Positions 11,123 through 21,469 of a stretch of DNA of 64,000 nucleotides are shown one piece after another; position 1 is the stretch's first letter, and each line of letters starts with the position of its first letter. The notes under the pieces are model-generated. The model was given only the letters and a program-made list of their open reading frames with translations, was not told the origin of the DNA and did not search any database. Position numbers and translations under genes: made by a program. Origin of the DNA: Agapetus fuscipes (lineage: Eukaryota > Arthropoda > Insecta > Trichoptera > Glossosomatidae); NCBI GenBank assembly GCA_951799405.1, contig OX637334.1, positions 9,982,001 to 10,046,000 of the forward strand, read 5' to 3'.

Positions 11123-11308
11123 GGAAGAAGACAGAGAAAAAGAATACATGTAGGTATATGAAATATAAATATCTGCACAGAACTACAAAAAATATAACAT
11201 TTATAAGAAATCCTTAAAAAAAGATAATAATAAAAACTAAGCGAAGACTAGGCTGCCATATCATCCGCTTAGCGCTTGTTTGTCTTATGCCCATCAAAGA
11301 TAATTTCA

Positions 11309-11400
11309 CATGATCAATATTTGTTAGTGTACTGGACTAATGTGTCTTATTAAAACTACAAATAGATTTTACAAATATTCAAAACAACTCTCACATTTGG
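11309..11400 (+). repeat. Fragment of the 4 bp-TSD MITE (MITE-G)
   Basis: GTGTACTGGACTAATGTGTC and the following ACTCTCACATT match the interior of the MITE copies at 59514 and 60849. Confidence 0.5.
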
Positions 11401-11697
11401 TTGTTATTATGTGCACGGCGAAGTTGACTTATTTACTTTATTCGCAAAGTTGCAAGCTTATAGACACGGCACCGTGCAAATTGATGAACCTAACCTAGTA
11501 ACCTAAATATGAATAAGTTTATATCAAAAAGTAAAGCAACATATGTAAATAATAACAATAAATCACATGAATAAACTTTCCAGCGGCTGCCGTGCGCATA
11601 AGAATAATGCTCACATTTTCGCGTTTCACGTGTTTTTCTTAGCTACAATTGTTTTGAATGTGTTTCTTACTAAGACAATTTTATTGAGAGGTAACTG

Positions 11698-11826
11698 ACC
11701 GGTTCCGTAGTTCAGTGGTAACACTTCGGACTCTGAATGGAAGGTTGTGGAATCGAATCCCGGCGGAGCACAAAAAATATACCATTTATATTTTCGAATT
11801 TGCTCTTCGCTGGGTTGAAAAATTCA
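11698..11826 (+). repeat. SINE-B, 5' part, split by a TTAA MITE
   Basis: tRNA-like head (CCGGTTCCGTAGTTCAGTGG) and body to TTGAAAAATTCA, then a TTAA target and the MITE at 11831. The SINE resumes at 12536. Confidence 0.8.
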
Positions 11827-12535
11827 TTAAGGCGTGTTATAAAGCTAAATCTGCCGTTTTTGTTTCTTACACTTTATGGTCTTAGCAAAATAGTTACAGT
11901 AATGAAAAAAATGAAGCATGTTTATTATTTTTTTATCTTAATTATAAAGCTTGAACAAAATATATAACTTAAGAATTGCCACCACAAAAAAATATTAAAA
12001 AAAACTAGTTTTTTTTATATTTGTAGCTTTTTTTTCATGTGTGCTGTATTTTGGAATTTTGTTTTTGCATTTTAATTACAGAACTATACATTGGTAAGGT
12101 TCCGTACTCAACATTTTTGTTATAATGTCAATAGTTTTTGAGTAAATATAGAAAAACTGAAACTACTAAATGAATTAAATTTTAATTAAATCAAAGAACA
12201 CAGTTTTTCCATATTTACTCAAAAACTATTGACATTATAAAAAAAATGTTAAGTACGGAACCTAAACAGTGTATAGTTCCGTAATTAAAAAGGAAAAAAG
12301 AAATTCCAAAATACAGCACACACGAAAAAAAAAGCTAAAAATGTAAAAAAAACGCGTTTTTTTAAATATGTTTTTGTGGTGGCAATTCTTAAGTTATATA
12401 TTTTGTGTAAGCTTTATAATTAAGATAAAAAAATTAATGAACATGCTTGATTTTTTTCATTACTGTAACTATTTTGCTAAGACCATAAAGTGTAAGAAAC
12501 AAAAATGGCAGATTTAGCTTTATAACACGCCTTAA
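11827..12535. mobile_element. Foldback MITE with TTAA target duplication (piggyBac-like)
   Basis: The element at 11831-12531 is flanked by TTAA at 11827-11830 and 12532-12535. It starts GGCGTGTTATAAAGCTAAAT and ends with the exact complement. The arms are long inverted repeats (about 340 bp each) with TAGTTTTTGAGTAAATA and its complement near the centre. The TTAA target is the piggyBac preference; the superfamily call rests on that alone. It carries no transposase. It interrupts a SINE-B in GST intron 2. Confidence 0.85.
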
Positions 12536-12637
12536 CCTTTACCAATGATCGGTCACCAAAGGTCCATCCAGCTTTAGAGCACTGGGTCTTGCCTGAGAAT
12601 TGGCGCTTTGTAGCGACGGCGACCAAGCTCGTAAAAA
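12536..12637 (+). repeat. SINE-B, 3' part
   Basis: Resumes the SINE-B body (CCTTTACCAATGATCGGTCA to CCAAGCTCGTAAAAA) and is directly joined to a SINE-A head, as at 1490. Confidence 0.8.
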
Positions 12638-12895
12638 GGTCGACAGCTCAATTGGTAGAATGCTTGCATTCCATGCCAAGACAAAGGTTTGATCTCAAGG
12701 TTTACTCAGCCTTCACAAGAAATGAGAACCAGCCTCCCGGGAGCTGGGAAACCCCCACTTCAACTAAAAGTGGTTGGTGTGAGACCGGCCCTCTTACCCG
12801 TAAAAATAAATAGGCCCCGAATCGCCACATGCGATCCCTTCGGGGATAATGCAGGCAAGAAGTTACACTATATGTGTAGCTTAGTTGCGTTTGCG
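12638..12895 (+). repeat. SINE-A copy
   Basis: Near-complete copy from GGTCGACAGCTCAATTGG to GTTACACTATATGTGTAGC. The SINE-B/SINE-A junction matches that at 1489/1490, suggesting that a fused B-A unit has itself been copied. Confidence 0.8.
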
Positions 12896-13032
12896 TTTCG
12901 GTCATCTTTGAATCAAATGGTCGATAAACTAAACAAGCACTGGGAGAACGATATACCCAACTCCCGTTTCCAGCCTCTGGAATGGATGCTGGGCACTTGG
13001 CAGCATTCCAAACCTCTTGTAATGGCCCTTAC

Positions 13033-13233
13033 CATGGCAGAGCTGTCGGCTGGGAAGAAGAACGTCATGTTGAAGCATAGCATCTCGTTAATTTTGGCTC
13101 TCTTGGAGATGTCGGCAGGATACAGCGTGGAGTTGGGTGCTAGGAGGTCCACCAGGTATGGGCAGATGGTGTGGCTGTCGCGCAGGAGCAAGGAGTCATG
13201 CTGGAGCACTGGCACCTGTCCACAGGGGTTGAT
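13033..13233 (-). CDS. GST gene, second coding exon
   Basis: The exon has 67 codons in phase 0, from TTTCAG|ATC at 13233 to ATG|GTAAGG at 13033. It begins INPCGQVPVL, where the Val-Pro is the cis-proline of the glutathione site, and continues with DSHTICPYLVDLL, where Asp-Ser binds the glutamyl moiety as in the family's (E/D)S-(R/H) motif. Next comes the linker LYPADISKRAKINEMLCFNM, which leads into the all-helical C-terminal domain. The open frame runs on past the donor, but the added residues do not look like GST and soon enter a SINE, so the donor at 13032 was chosen. It joins both neighbouring exons in frame. Confidence 0.87.
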
Positions 13234-13872
13234 CTGAAACGTGATAAGTATGTGAAGATAAAGTTTCAATACTGGATGTATTCAATAGTCTGAAAATTAA
13301 TTGTTGGTATTTATTGCACTAAGGTTATTGTTTGAAATCAAATTATTTGACAAATACCATTGCGTTATAATGTCGAGGAGTAGAAACTAGCTTACGCCAT
13401 TGATACGAGTACATTGATATTTTGAAGGACTGTTGTCCCCAGTCCTGTCAAAAACAACAATTTTAAAATCAGGTTCTTACGAGTAAAATCCTGTATTTTC
13501 TTGTTTTTTCCCCGTTATGCCTTTCAACATCCAATAATTGCACATGCCATAATGCCTTTTACATTTAAAAATTGACGACATTACCGATCAAAAGGTGTAA
13601 GGTAAAGGTAAAGGTGCCTGCGCACAATGTTCGCGCAACAAATAATATCAATGCTGCCAACATTCTGGAAATATTTCTTGGTTTCATCCAAGTTTTTCTT
13701 ATATACAACTAAATGACACAGCGAAGATCTTTGTTCTCTTCCTTACTTATGACCATTTTCGTAAGTTAGTTGAAACAGATATACTTATAATGTCGATTTT
13801 CTTTAAAATAATTTCTAGTCCACACATATAATAAATTAATGTAAAATACAGTTTCTATTTTGTATCGAGTAT

Positions 13873-14090
13873 CCCTTGATTTCAATGCTGTTAAAAAATG
13901 GTTCACTTTGCCAATGTCCTGTTTCAGGGGAGGTCGGTAAAAGTTGCAGGGTTTATGTTCATTTGATGTTTGGTCTTTATTTTTTTAGTACGCGTTTAGC
14001 ATTTGTAAGCGCGAACTTGCACATGTCTGTTTGTGGACATGTATTTAATATGAATTTTAAATGCTATTATATCTTTGCAACTGTTCCTTG
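13873..14090 (+). repeat. RepC copy
   Basis: Lacks the usual GGTTGGTATGAGGCTGACC start; otherwise complete to ATCTTTGCAACT. Confidence 0.8.
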
Positions 14091-14144
14091 ACATAATGTA
14101 TCAAATTAAATGTTCCAACGCGAAGATTTAGAATAAATGAATTG

Positions 14145-14431
14145 CTCTCTCTCAACTTTCACACTTCAAATTTAGGATACTATTATCCTAACAGAATGTG
14201 TCGTCTTTTAAATTCTTCCTCTCATCTAGATTTATGCGGCATGAGCCTATCTGAATTCCGTAGAGCTTTGTTTTGCTGAGGAAGGTATAAGTATTTATTT
14301 GACTATGCTATTATGTAATATTAATTCTTGTATTATATTATTTTCTTTGTCATTTTCTGTAATTACTTTTTCATATAATTATGTAATTGGACTATTATGT
14401 CCGTTAATAAAATAAATAAAATAAAATAAAA
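14145..14431 (+). pseudogene. Non-LTR LINE 3' end
   Basis: The plus frame contains RMCRLLNSSSHLDLCGMSLS followed by a stop, resembling the last residues of a CR1/Jockey-type ORF2. An AT-rich 3' UTR follows, ending in an (AATAA)n-like tail before a RepC copy. Confidence 0.5.
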
Positions 14432-14688
14432 TATAGGTTAGTAGATATGCGGCTGACCTCCAATGCTGTTAAAAAAATGGTTCACTTTGCCAATGTCACC
14501 CTGTTTCAGGGAAGGTCGGTAAACGTTGCAGGGTTTATGTTCATTTGAGGTTTGGTCTGTAATTTGTAAGTACGCATGCAGCATTTGTAAGCGCGAACTG
14601 GCACATGTCTGTTTGTGGACATGTATTTAATATGAATTTTAAATGTTAATATATATTTGCAACTTAGATTATGCATTATATTAGGTAT
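14432..14688 (+). repeat. RepC copy
   Basis: Complete copy from ATAGGTTAGTAGATATGCGG to AACTTAGATTATGCATTAT in GST intron 1. Confidence 0.85.
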
Positions 14689-15708
14689 TACGTGAGCGCT
14701 GGGGATTTGATGCCCACCTTGATTTGATGTCATGTGAGTGGCACAGAGGGCTCTGTCTCGAGTATTGAACAAGAGAGGCCGTGTGGGTAGTTTCATAGGA
14801 GGGAACAAAATGCTTGAGGGTAAATGAAAATGCTGCCAAGATGAGGCAAATTATAAAAAGATGGCGAGGTTAGATTATAATACTGTTTTGATTGTTTGGT
14901 TCGTAATGCTTGTAAGGAATAAGTATATTGTTATCTATTGTCCATGCGAGATTTTGTTGTTTATGATTTAGGATCCGATATCATTGAGTTATAATATTGG
15001 TGTAAATAAACTAGCTTTCGATTTTGATACATACTACCAATATTACATGTTATATTTTTCAGGAAATAATAATAATTACCGGATACAATATTATAAAATA
15101 CCGGATACGTGTTCCTATATTTAACATACTAAGGAATCCTGTTATGTCCATGTTATACCGGACCTGCCATCCAAAGAGCTATGTTTTCTTGCTTTCTCTG
15201 TCTTTTATTTCGACACTAAGCAATTATGCATGCCTTTATGTATTATAATAATGCCTTTTTTCTTTCAAAATTGACAAATTCCCCGACTATAATAATTATG
15301 ACGCGTGCGCACATGTTCCGCGCAACAAAACATTTTAGTGATGGTAATAATATAGAAAAAATGAACATTTTTACGATTTACCTGTTAACAGTGTGGTGAA
15401 ACTCGGGGTATCATTGTTCTCTTTCTTATTAACGAAGATTTTTGTTTGGGTAGATTGAATGTACCTATGGTGTACCTATATTTATCACATTATAGTTTCA
15501 ACTCCACTATACTTATAAGTCACTGGTCCATATCAATGTTTTCAATAATTATTTTATTCTGCCAAAAAGGACATTGAGGGCAGAAATTCAACTGGCATGC
15601 GCTTAGCGTCGATGTTGTACTGAATCTAGGGCTATAATTACTTACTTCAACATCTGAAGAAGGAAGCCCAACACAAACTATACACAGAAGTTAATGTTTG
15701 AAACTCAC

Positions 15709-15856
15709 CTTGAGAAAGTCCTCGGATTTCTGTTTTGACTTCATGAGGTCAATGTGCCTGAAGATGACCTTCTCTTTGATCTTCAGGGCGTCCAAGGTCA
15801 TCAGAACGAACCTTACAGGAGGACTGATGACGTCACCGTAGAGGATCATCTTTGAA
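15709..15856 (-). CDS. GST gene, first coding exon (delta/epsilon-like)
   Basis: This exon encodes the N-terminal thioredoxin-fold part of a cytosolic glutathione S-transferase, which conjugates glutathione to xenobiotics. A pyrimidine-rich tract and CAG acceptor precede it; the ATG is at 15849-15847, so seven untranslated bases begin the exon. It carries 47 codons and ends at CAAG|GTGAG (15709), phase 0. The start MILYGDVISPPVR contains the serine (residue 9) that activates glutathione in insect delta and epsilon GSTs, followed by the helix VLMTLDALKIK. An upstream untranslated exon must exist but was not located. Exon 2 is about 2.5 kb away. A hAT-like element begins 50 bp upstream of the acceptor. 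Family assignment is strong; class delta versus epsilon is inference. Confidence 0.85.
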
Positions 15857-16001
15857 CTGAAAAATATGAAAAAGAAAAAAAAAGTTACAAACATCACACA
15901 CTAGACCAGCGGTCGGGGAACCTTTGTAAATTACCCCAAATGTGGTAAAAATGTTTTTTTGGGGTAATAAGGATTTTTTTTTTTTTTTTTTAAGAAATCC
16001 T

Positions 16002-16418
16002 GTGCGAGAGACTCCCTAGATTCTAAAGACTCTAGGGGTCTATGACACTTGTTGTAGTGCCGCAGAGGTGTACGAGCTTGGTCGTCGCTACAAAGCGCCA
16101 ATACTCAAGCAAGACCTAGTTGCTGTAAGGCTGGATGGACCTTTGGTGACCGGTCATTGGTAAAGGTTTATGAATCTTTCAACCCGGCGAAGAGCACATT
16201 CGAAATATAAATGGTATATTTTGGTGCTCCGCCGGGATCCGAATCCACAACCTTCCATTTACGAGTCCGAAGTGTTGCCACTACGGACTACGGACCGGTC
16301 CAAGATGCCAACGACACGCGGTGTACCTGAGCGGTTACCCATCCAAGAACTGACCACGCCCAATGTTGCTTAACTTCGGTGATCTACGGGAACCGGTGCT
16401 TTCAACATGGCTAACGTC
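16002..16418 (-). repeat. SINE-B, full length with 5S rRNA head and tail 1
   Basis: Minus-strand copy. The 5' part (16308-16418) resembles 5S rRNA: GATCACCGAAGTTAAGCAAC, then TGGATGGGTAACCGC. Next come the tRNA-like head (GGACCGGTCCGTAGTCCGTA), the SINE-B body and a 3' tail with CTCTGCGGCACTACAACAAG and GGGTCTCT/CCCTAGATT motifs, ending in a T run on the plus strand (poly(A)). The tail equals the 3' end of LINE fragments at 22500 and 26880. Confidence 0.85.
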
Positions 16419-17039
16419 GCACACACTGATATTTCCGCGATCTAGGCGGCCATAAGTCCCATAATCGATTTTGCGAAATTAATGAAAAAAAGGATGAGAA
16501 TAAAAAGCTCACATTCCTACGCACTTAATCTGAAAGTTTGTTTTTTCTCCCTGAACACCTCGCTCTGATTTGTGAGTTTGAAATCGATGTTCTTGCGTTG
16601 CATTCGGCTTCGTTCCAATTTGCATTTTACAAACATAAGTTTTTAGAATGAAATTTTTTTTGTGTTTTTCATTTTGAGATTTGATAGGGATGGATTCTAA
16701 TAGCTCAGGTAAGTTTCTTCAAAACAGCATATAAGGAATGCTATTTTATTCATTTATTATAACAAAAAAATCATGTTCTTTAAAACTGTTTTTTGTTGTA
16801 TATATATATATATATATTTTTTTTTGGTAGAGTATTTGTAATATGGCCCGGCAAGACCCGGCTAAAATTTAGTTTGTTACAAAAATTTAATAAATTTTTG
16901 CATTCAAAAACCAAAAAATCATGTGCGAATAATTGTGGATAAGCATGGTTTTGGCTTTTTGAAAATATTTAGTACTCTCATCTGTAAACAAGTTTTTTAT
17001 CAGGTGTGTGATTTGAATTGTATTATCTTTTTTTTTTAA

Positions 17040-18050
17040 ATTACATAGGTATATCTTTGGGAAGCAAGTTAGTTACTCATAAATACTTGTTAGACCTCAT
17101 GAACGTTGATAATTTGCCAAATCTTGAAGAATAACTTGAAAACTTAAGGGTCCCATTGTCATCGTCTGACTTTAATGAAGACCAAGTTGCGAACTTTAAA
17201 AAAAGCTTTGCCCGTTTCAAATTGGATATGAAGCAAAGATTGATTCAAGCGAAAAAAAAAGAAAATGTGTTTACTAAAATATAACAATCTTTGCTTGAGG
17301 ATATGTTCGAGATTCCTGTGGTTGGACGTGCCCAAAAACGAGCAGGCTGACCTAATAAAACTTTTGAGCAATTGAGCAATTTTCTTGACTTTTAGATTGG
17401 TGTGAGGCTGACCATCCATGCTGTAAAAAATGATTCACATTTCCAATGTCATCCTTGTTACAGGGAAGGTCGGCGAAAGTTGCAGGATTTAGGTTCATTT
17501 GAGGCTTGGATTTTAATTTGTAAGTCCACATTCAGCGTTTGTAAGGGCAGACTTACACGTGTCTGTTTGTGAGCATGCATTTAGTATGAGCTCTAAATGT
17601 TAATATATCTTTGCAACTTAGATAAATATAGAGTGAGCGCAGTAAAAGAGGAACGATTGAAGAGTTCAATTCGTATTTTGAAAAAGATTAATTTCTGTAT
17701 GTTGCGCAGGTGGAACTAGGAAAAAGCGGGAAAATAAATGCTTCCAAATTATTTGTAATATCGTTTAAGAAAAATATATTACAAATATTCCAACACGGAC
17801 AACAAAGTAAAAAAGGGTGTTTTTTCGAACAAAACATAACAAAGAGCGATCATCTCTCAAACAAGTTCGTATCCTTGGCACCCCATGACTCCCACAATGC
17901 ACAAAGTGTTGGTTTATAGCACAGTAATTTTATCAGCCTTGCTATCCATTGGACAACTGAGTGAGGAAGCAGGAGAGGCCCTTGATAATCATTTTAGAAC
18001 ATATCGTCAAGACATCATAAGAATTTTTTCACTTGAATCTTCTTCTTCTT
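17040..18050 (+). pseudogene. Decayed transposon-type gene, unclassified
   Basis: Fragments in varying plus frames read RAQKRAGRPNKTFEQLS, then (after a RepC insertion at 17392-17626) YVAQVELGKSGKINASKLF, then TMHKVLVYSTVILSALLSIG, QLSEEAGEALDNHF and TYRQDIIRIFSLE. From memory, the GRP-kxF, SKRxKT, GKxNAxK and HKxLVHG..LPIGQLSEEAxEA pattern recurs in uncharacterised multicopy insect proteins; I cannot name the superfamily. Stops and frame changes show it is dead. It may be the former coding cargo of the surrounding TIR element. Confidence 0.5.
17392..17626 (+). repeat. RepC copy splitting the transposon pseudogene
   Basis: Complete copy (CTTGACTTTTAGATTGGTGT to CTTTGCAACTTAGATAAAT), inserted between the GRP-KTFEQLS and SKR segments of the pseudogene. 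Confidence 0.8.
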
Positions 18051-18060
18051 CGTGTCAGCT

Positions 18061-18558
18061 TCACACCGTATTGGCCCAGTAACGAGCAATGTCTACAGCT
18101 CTTTGGTTTCCCGCAAAGAGATCATCCATGGAGCAGCTTGTCGGACAGGAAGGACAACACCGCAGGTGCTCCATTGTTTGCTGAGCTCCACACTCACATA
18201 GTGTAGAGTCCTCCCGTCCCAGAAATCCCCAGGTCAGCATGTTGGCCCGGGCTCTTCCAACATTGGTCCTCAATCTGTTCATGGATTTCCACACGGGCCA
18301 CTCGAGGTTCTTTCCTGGAGGTAGGCTCTCTGCAGGCTGCACAAAACTCTCAAGGCATTCCTCCTTCCACATTTGCAATCTCTCCGCCACTGGATCCGAA
18401 GACAAGGGCTGCACGGAACTAAGGAAGCTGTGTCTCGACTTCAGGCGCTGCTGTGATGAAAAGCCACTTCCGTAAATGCAGTGCTGTGTGCACGTTAGAG
18501 CCTTCTGCCTCTCGACTCTCGAAGCCTGAATTGAATTATCACGCATTATTTTAATCAA
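18061..18558 (-). pseudogene. Non-LTR LINE ORF2 C-terminal fragment
   Basis: An open minus frame of 165 codons. It contains MNRLRTNVGRARANMLTWGF and a zinc-finger-like CECGAQQTMEHLRCCPSCPT, then a terminal AVDIARYWANTV. LNRLR-G-GR..ANL..WG and C-x-C..T-x-x-HLl-x-CP are typical of the tail of insect Jockey/R1-type reverse transcriptases. The catalytic RT part is absent, so it is a 5'-truncated copy. It is intact over its length and stops near the plus-strand pseudogene end. Confidence 0.75.
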
Positions 18559-19289
18559 GTCACACTGAATAGACTCTTGCTAGGTTCCGAGCCCTTGCTT
18601 AGTGGCAGAAGGACTATTAAAAAACAAAATAAGTGCATTTTTATCTACAACCCTTGAAATGTTGTTGCCTTTAGAAGCATACAATAGAAAAAGTTCGGGT
18701 GAAAAAGATTTCGAAAATGTGACTCTAGCACAGTATATTTTTACACTTACTATTCAACTGTTTTTTCTATAATTTTCAATTATTGGTTTTCAAATGTGTA
18801 TATAAGATGTTTATGTAATATTATATATCAAATACTGATTTGTATAATAAATTTATGGCTTTTTATAACTTAGAATATGCTTATATCAGTACTCGTAAAG
18901 TATAATCCAATATAATTTTTTGTTTTAAAGGTAGTAAAATATAATGTTTTATATGCTAAATTCATGTTATTTTATTTGATCGCATTAGTTTCGACCTATT
19001 TAAGCACAAAAATAATTTTGGCCGCCCAGAACGCGGAAATACCAGTGTGTGAGTCGTTGACAGACTTTATTTTCCTTTGTAACTTTTTTTATTTTCCGTG
19101 TAAATTAATTAAATAAAAAATGTTTATTTAAATATACATTGATTGACTTCTTTTCAAAATGGGAGGAAGGGGTAATATCGACATAAACAAAAATGTTTTG
19201 GGGTAATTGTTAAAAAAAGTTCCCCGACCGCTGCACTAGACGCATTCTACCTGGTTTGTCTCTGATTTTTCTATCCGGCGCCGGGTCGG

Positions 19290-19425
19290 AAGTCTGAAAT
19301 GGGTCTTGCTTGAGAATTGGCGCCTTGTAGCGACAACCAACCTCGCGGAGGGGTCTTGAGGTGTGATTCAAACAAAATCAGCAATCATCAAATAAATCAT
19401 TCATGCATTATTACAATAAGAAATG
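19290..19425 (+). repeat. SINE-B, 5'-truncated, tail 2
   Basis: Starts in the body (GGGTCTTGCTTGAGAATTGG) and ends with the alternative tail GAGGTGTGATTCAAAC...CAAATAAATCATTCATGC, also found at 28046 and 51350. Confidence 0.75.
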
Positions 19426-19566
19426 ATTGTTTCACACCACTTAAATAGTGATTTTAAAATCATTATAATGTTATCAAATTCACTCGACCTTGATGCATAA
19501 AATGGCAACGAAAAACTCAATAATACAAATATTACACTAAAAAAACATTTATATTTCTAAAATCAA

Positions 19567-19801
19567 TAATTCAACTTGCAAATAAATATTGAAATTCAAG
19601 GCTCATGATAAGTGCAAACCCACAAGCAGGCACACGTAAATTCACGCTTACACATGCTGAATGTAAACACACAAAGTAATCCAAGCCTAATATAAACATA
19701 AACTTTGCAACCCCTGAAACCAGGGTGAACATTTTGGCAAAAGTGAACCATTTTTTACAGCATGGGCGGTCAGCCTCATACCAACCCATTATAATCAAAG
19801 A
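19567..19801 (-). repeat. RepC copy
   Basis: Minus-strand copy with small insertions in the CAGGGTGAACATTTTGGC region. Confidence 0.8.
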
Positions 19802-20429
19802 CGCCAATCCTGGATTGTATTCGACGATGAGATAAGTATGTAAGTATATGGAAATACAAAAAAAAACACTTTCTCATAAATTTATATAAATTTTAAAAAT
19901 AGCCTAGATTTCCGGCTTAGATTATTTTCAACTTGTAAAATTAAACGCTTTGTTTTAAAAGCGTTTAATTTATTTTTTGACTGCTTACCTCAATCTTGCG
20001 TTCAATGAAAAAAACATTCCCCGTAAAATATTTGTGATTAAATTTGCTCACCCGAGAATACTGGCTGCCTTCATGCGTTCGCACATTTTTTAATCAACCT
20101 TCAACAATATTTTATATTATTAATATTTATTTACAAAAAGATAAGAAAAACAAGACAAAGAGAAGTATTTAATCTATGTGTTGTTAACATTTATAGGAAC
20201 AGAAACTTGCAGACGCCTTTGTGTGAGCTCTCGAGACGCGGAATGGCAGATATCGTGTGTTAGGCGTAGGAATACATTATGGATGTGGGACATTTATTAC
20301 TGATTCCTTGAATTTTCAATGCAGTAGCGGCTATAGACGTTGCACCAGTAGCGCTAGGTGATTTTTTTTTACATCAATTAACTTATTATTAGGTTTACGT
20401 TGGAATTACGGTCGTTATACAAAGTGAGC
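19802..20429. other. No recognisable feature
   Basis: AT-rich DNA. A short inverted pair (AAACGCTTTGTTTTAAAAGCG) near 19946-19968 is the only structure seen. Confidence 0.45.
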
Positions 20430-20560
20430 GTAAAAGAAGAAAATGCATGAAAAAGGTGATGGATATGAATGAATTGAAAGAGGTATGTCAGAATAGGAAA
20501 AAATGGAGGCAACTCTGCAGAAGCTCTGACCATCCCTAGCGGAATGGCGACAGTGTTACA
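20430..20560 (+). repeat. RTE-like LINE 3' end
   Basis: GGTGATGGATATGAATGAAT, then GAAAGAGGTATGTCAG and TGGAGGCAACTCTGCAGAAG, the same 3' end as at 61741. 5'-truncated. Confidence 0.6.
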
Positions 20561-20574
20561 GGTACAGTTACAGT

Positions 20575-20847
20575 ACAGTTTTTTTTTATCGGATGTTACA
20601 CGAACCGTTATAAGAGAACTTACATTATTCTCGACGTTTCGTTAGCGACGCAGCTAACGTCTTCAGGAGACACTCTCTCTGCACGATGACTGAGGATGAC
20701 GAATGATGATGATGAGCATGAGAGTTCATCCTCAGTCATCGTGCAGAGAAGGTGTCTCCTGAAAACGTTAGCTACGTCGCTAACGAAACGTCAAGAATAA
20801 TGTAAGTTCTCTTATAACAGTTCGTGTAATATCCAATCAAAATTTTT
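20575..20847. mobile_element. Foldback MITE
   Basis: Two arms of about 115 bp: the left has CGACGTTTCGTTAGCGACG and CACTCTCTCTGCACGATGAC, the right is the complement with few changes. The spacer is a GATGAT run. A partial copy of one arm is at 35345-35410. Confidence 0.85.
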
Positions 20848-21469
20848 TAACTGTATAGTTATAATTATTGTAAATCAACTTACTCTTTTTTTTCTACTTC
20901 TACAATTTAGTTTAATGTACCTACTTTATATAATTTTGATGCAAATCGATACTATATCTGTTTCAACCTACCTCAACAGCAATATTCGTTAGTTAAAAAG
21001 AGAACAACGATACTCCGAGTTTTGACACATTGTTAACAGGCAAAAGGTAAAGTCGATGTTTTTTTCTGCAATGTTGGCATTACTACATTGCCTTGCCTGC
21101 GTCCTTATCTTGGTCAGTGAATTTGTGAATTTTTATTATGGTGGTGGCTGATGCACAGTTGTCCACCTTAATTATGAAAATAAATGGGCTGATACGCATC
21201 AAGGACATTTTTAATGATAAGGCGACAAGAAGTTGTACTTACTTCCATTTAACAAATTTCATGGTACGGCACTGTTGACAATAAAACAATATTGAATAAA
21301 TGTTAAATCAGCGTTTAAAATAATTTATACTTCACATGGCTAACAAAACTGCTTGCTGAGCCCATTTTAACTAAAATTGTGTTGAAATTTCTAAATAATA
21401 TTCCGAAATTCCATTACAAAGGTATTTTCAATTTCAGAAACCTTAATATACAAGAATGAAAAAAAGGTC
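20848..21469. other. Unclassified repeat remnant and AT-rich DNA
   Basis: The part at 20930-21160 resembles the inverse of 13560-13760 and 15240-15440 (GAACAACGATACTCCGAGTT, TGTTAACAGG). No coding sequence. Confidence 0.4.

Larger units (their letters stand above)
13234..15708 (-). other. GST intron 1
   Basis: Intron with a GTGAG donor and a TTTCAG acceptor. It contains two RepC copies (13873-14090, 14432-14688) and a LINE 3' end between them. Segments 13560-13760 and 15240-15440 resemble each other and the region at 20930-21160 in inverse orientation, so they are probably copies of one unclassified repeat. No coding sequence is seen. Confidence 0.7.
15899..19241. mobile_element. hAT-like transposon with 8 bp TSD, nested insertions
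   Basis: The element at 15907-19233 is flanked by CACTAGAC at 15899-15906 and 19234-19241. The ends CAGCGGTCGGGGAAC and GTTCCCCGACCGCTG are inverted, and GGGGTAAT lies just inside both. An 8 bp TSD with central TA and CAG-starting termini fits hAT. Just inside lies a second inverted pair, TGATATTTCCGCG near 16427 and CGCGGAAATACCA near 19032. The cargo is a SINE-B (16002-16418), a decayed transposon gene (17040-18050) split by RepC, and a LINE fragment (18061-18558). No hAT transposase motif was seen. Confidence 0.8.

Noticed and set aside
12913..13032. GST exon 2 reading on to 12913
   Set aside because: A good donor (ATG|GTAAGG) precedes it, the extra residues are not GST-like, and the next exon joins in phase only at that donor.
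16308..16418. 5S rRNA gene
   Set aside because: Internal changes and direct fusion to a tRNA-like SINE body show that it is a SINE head.
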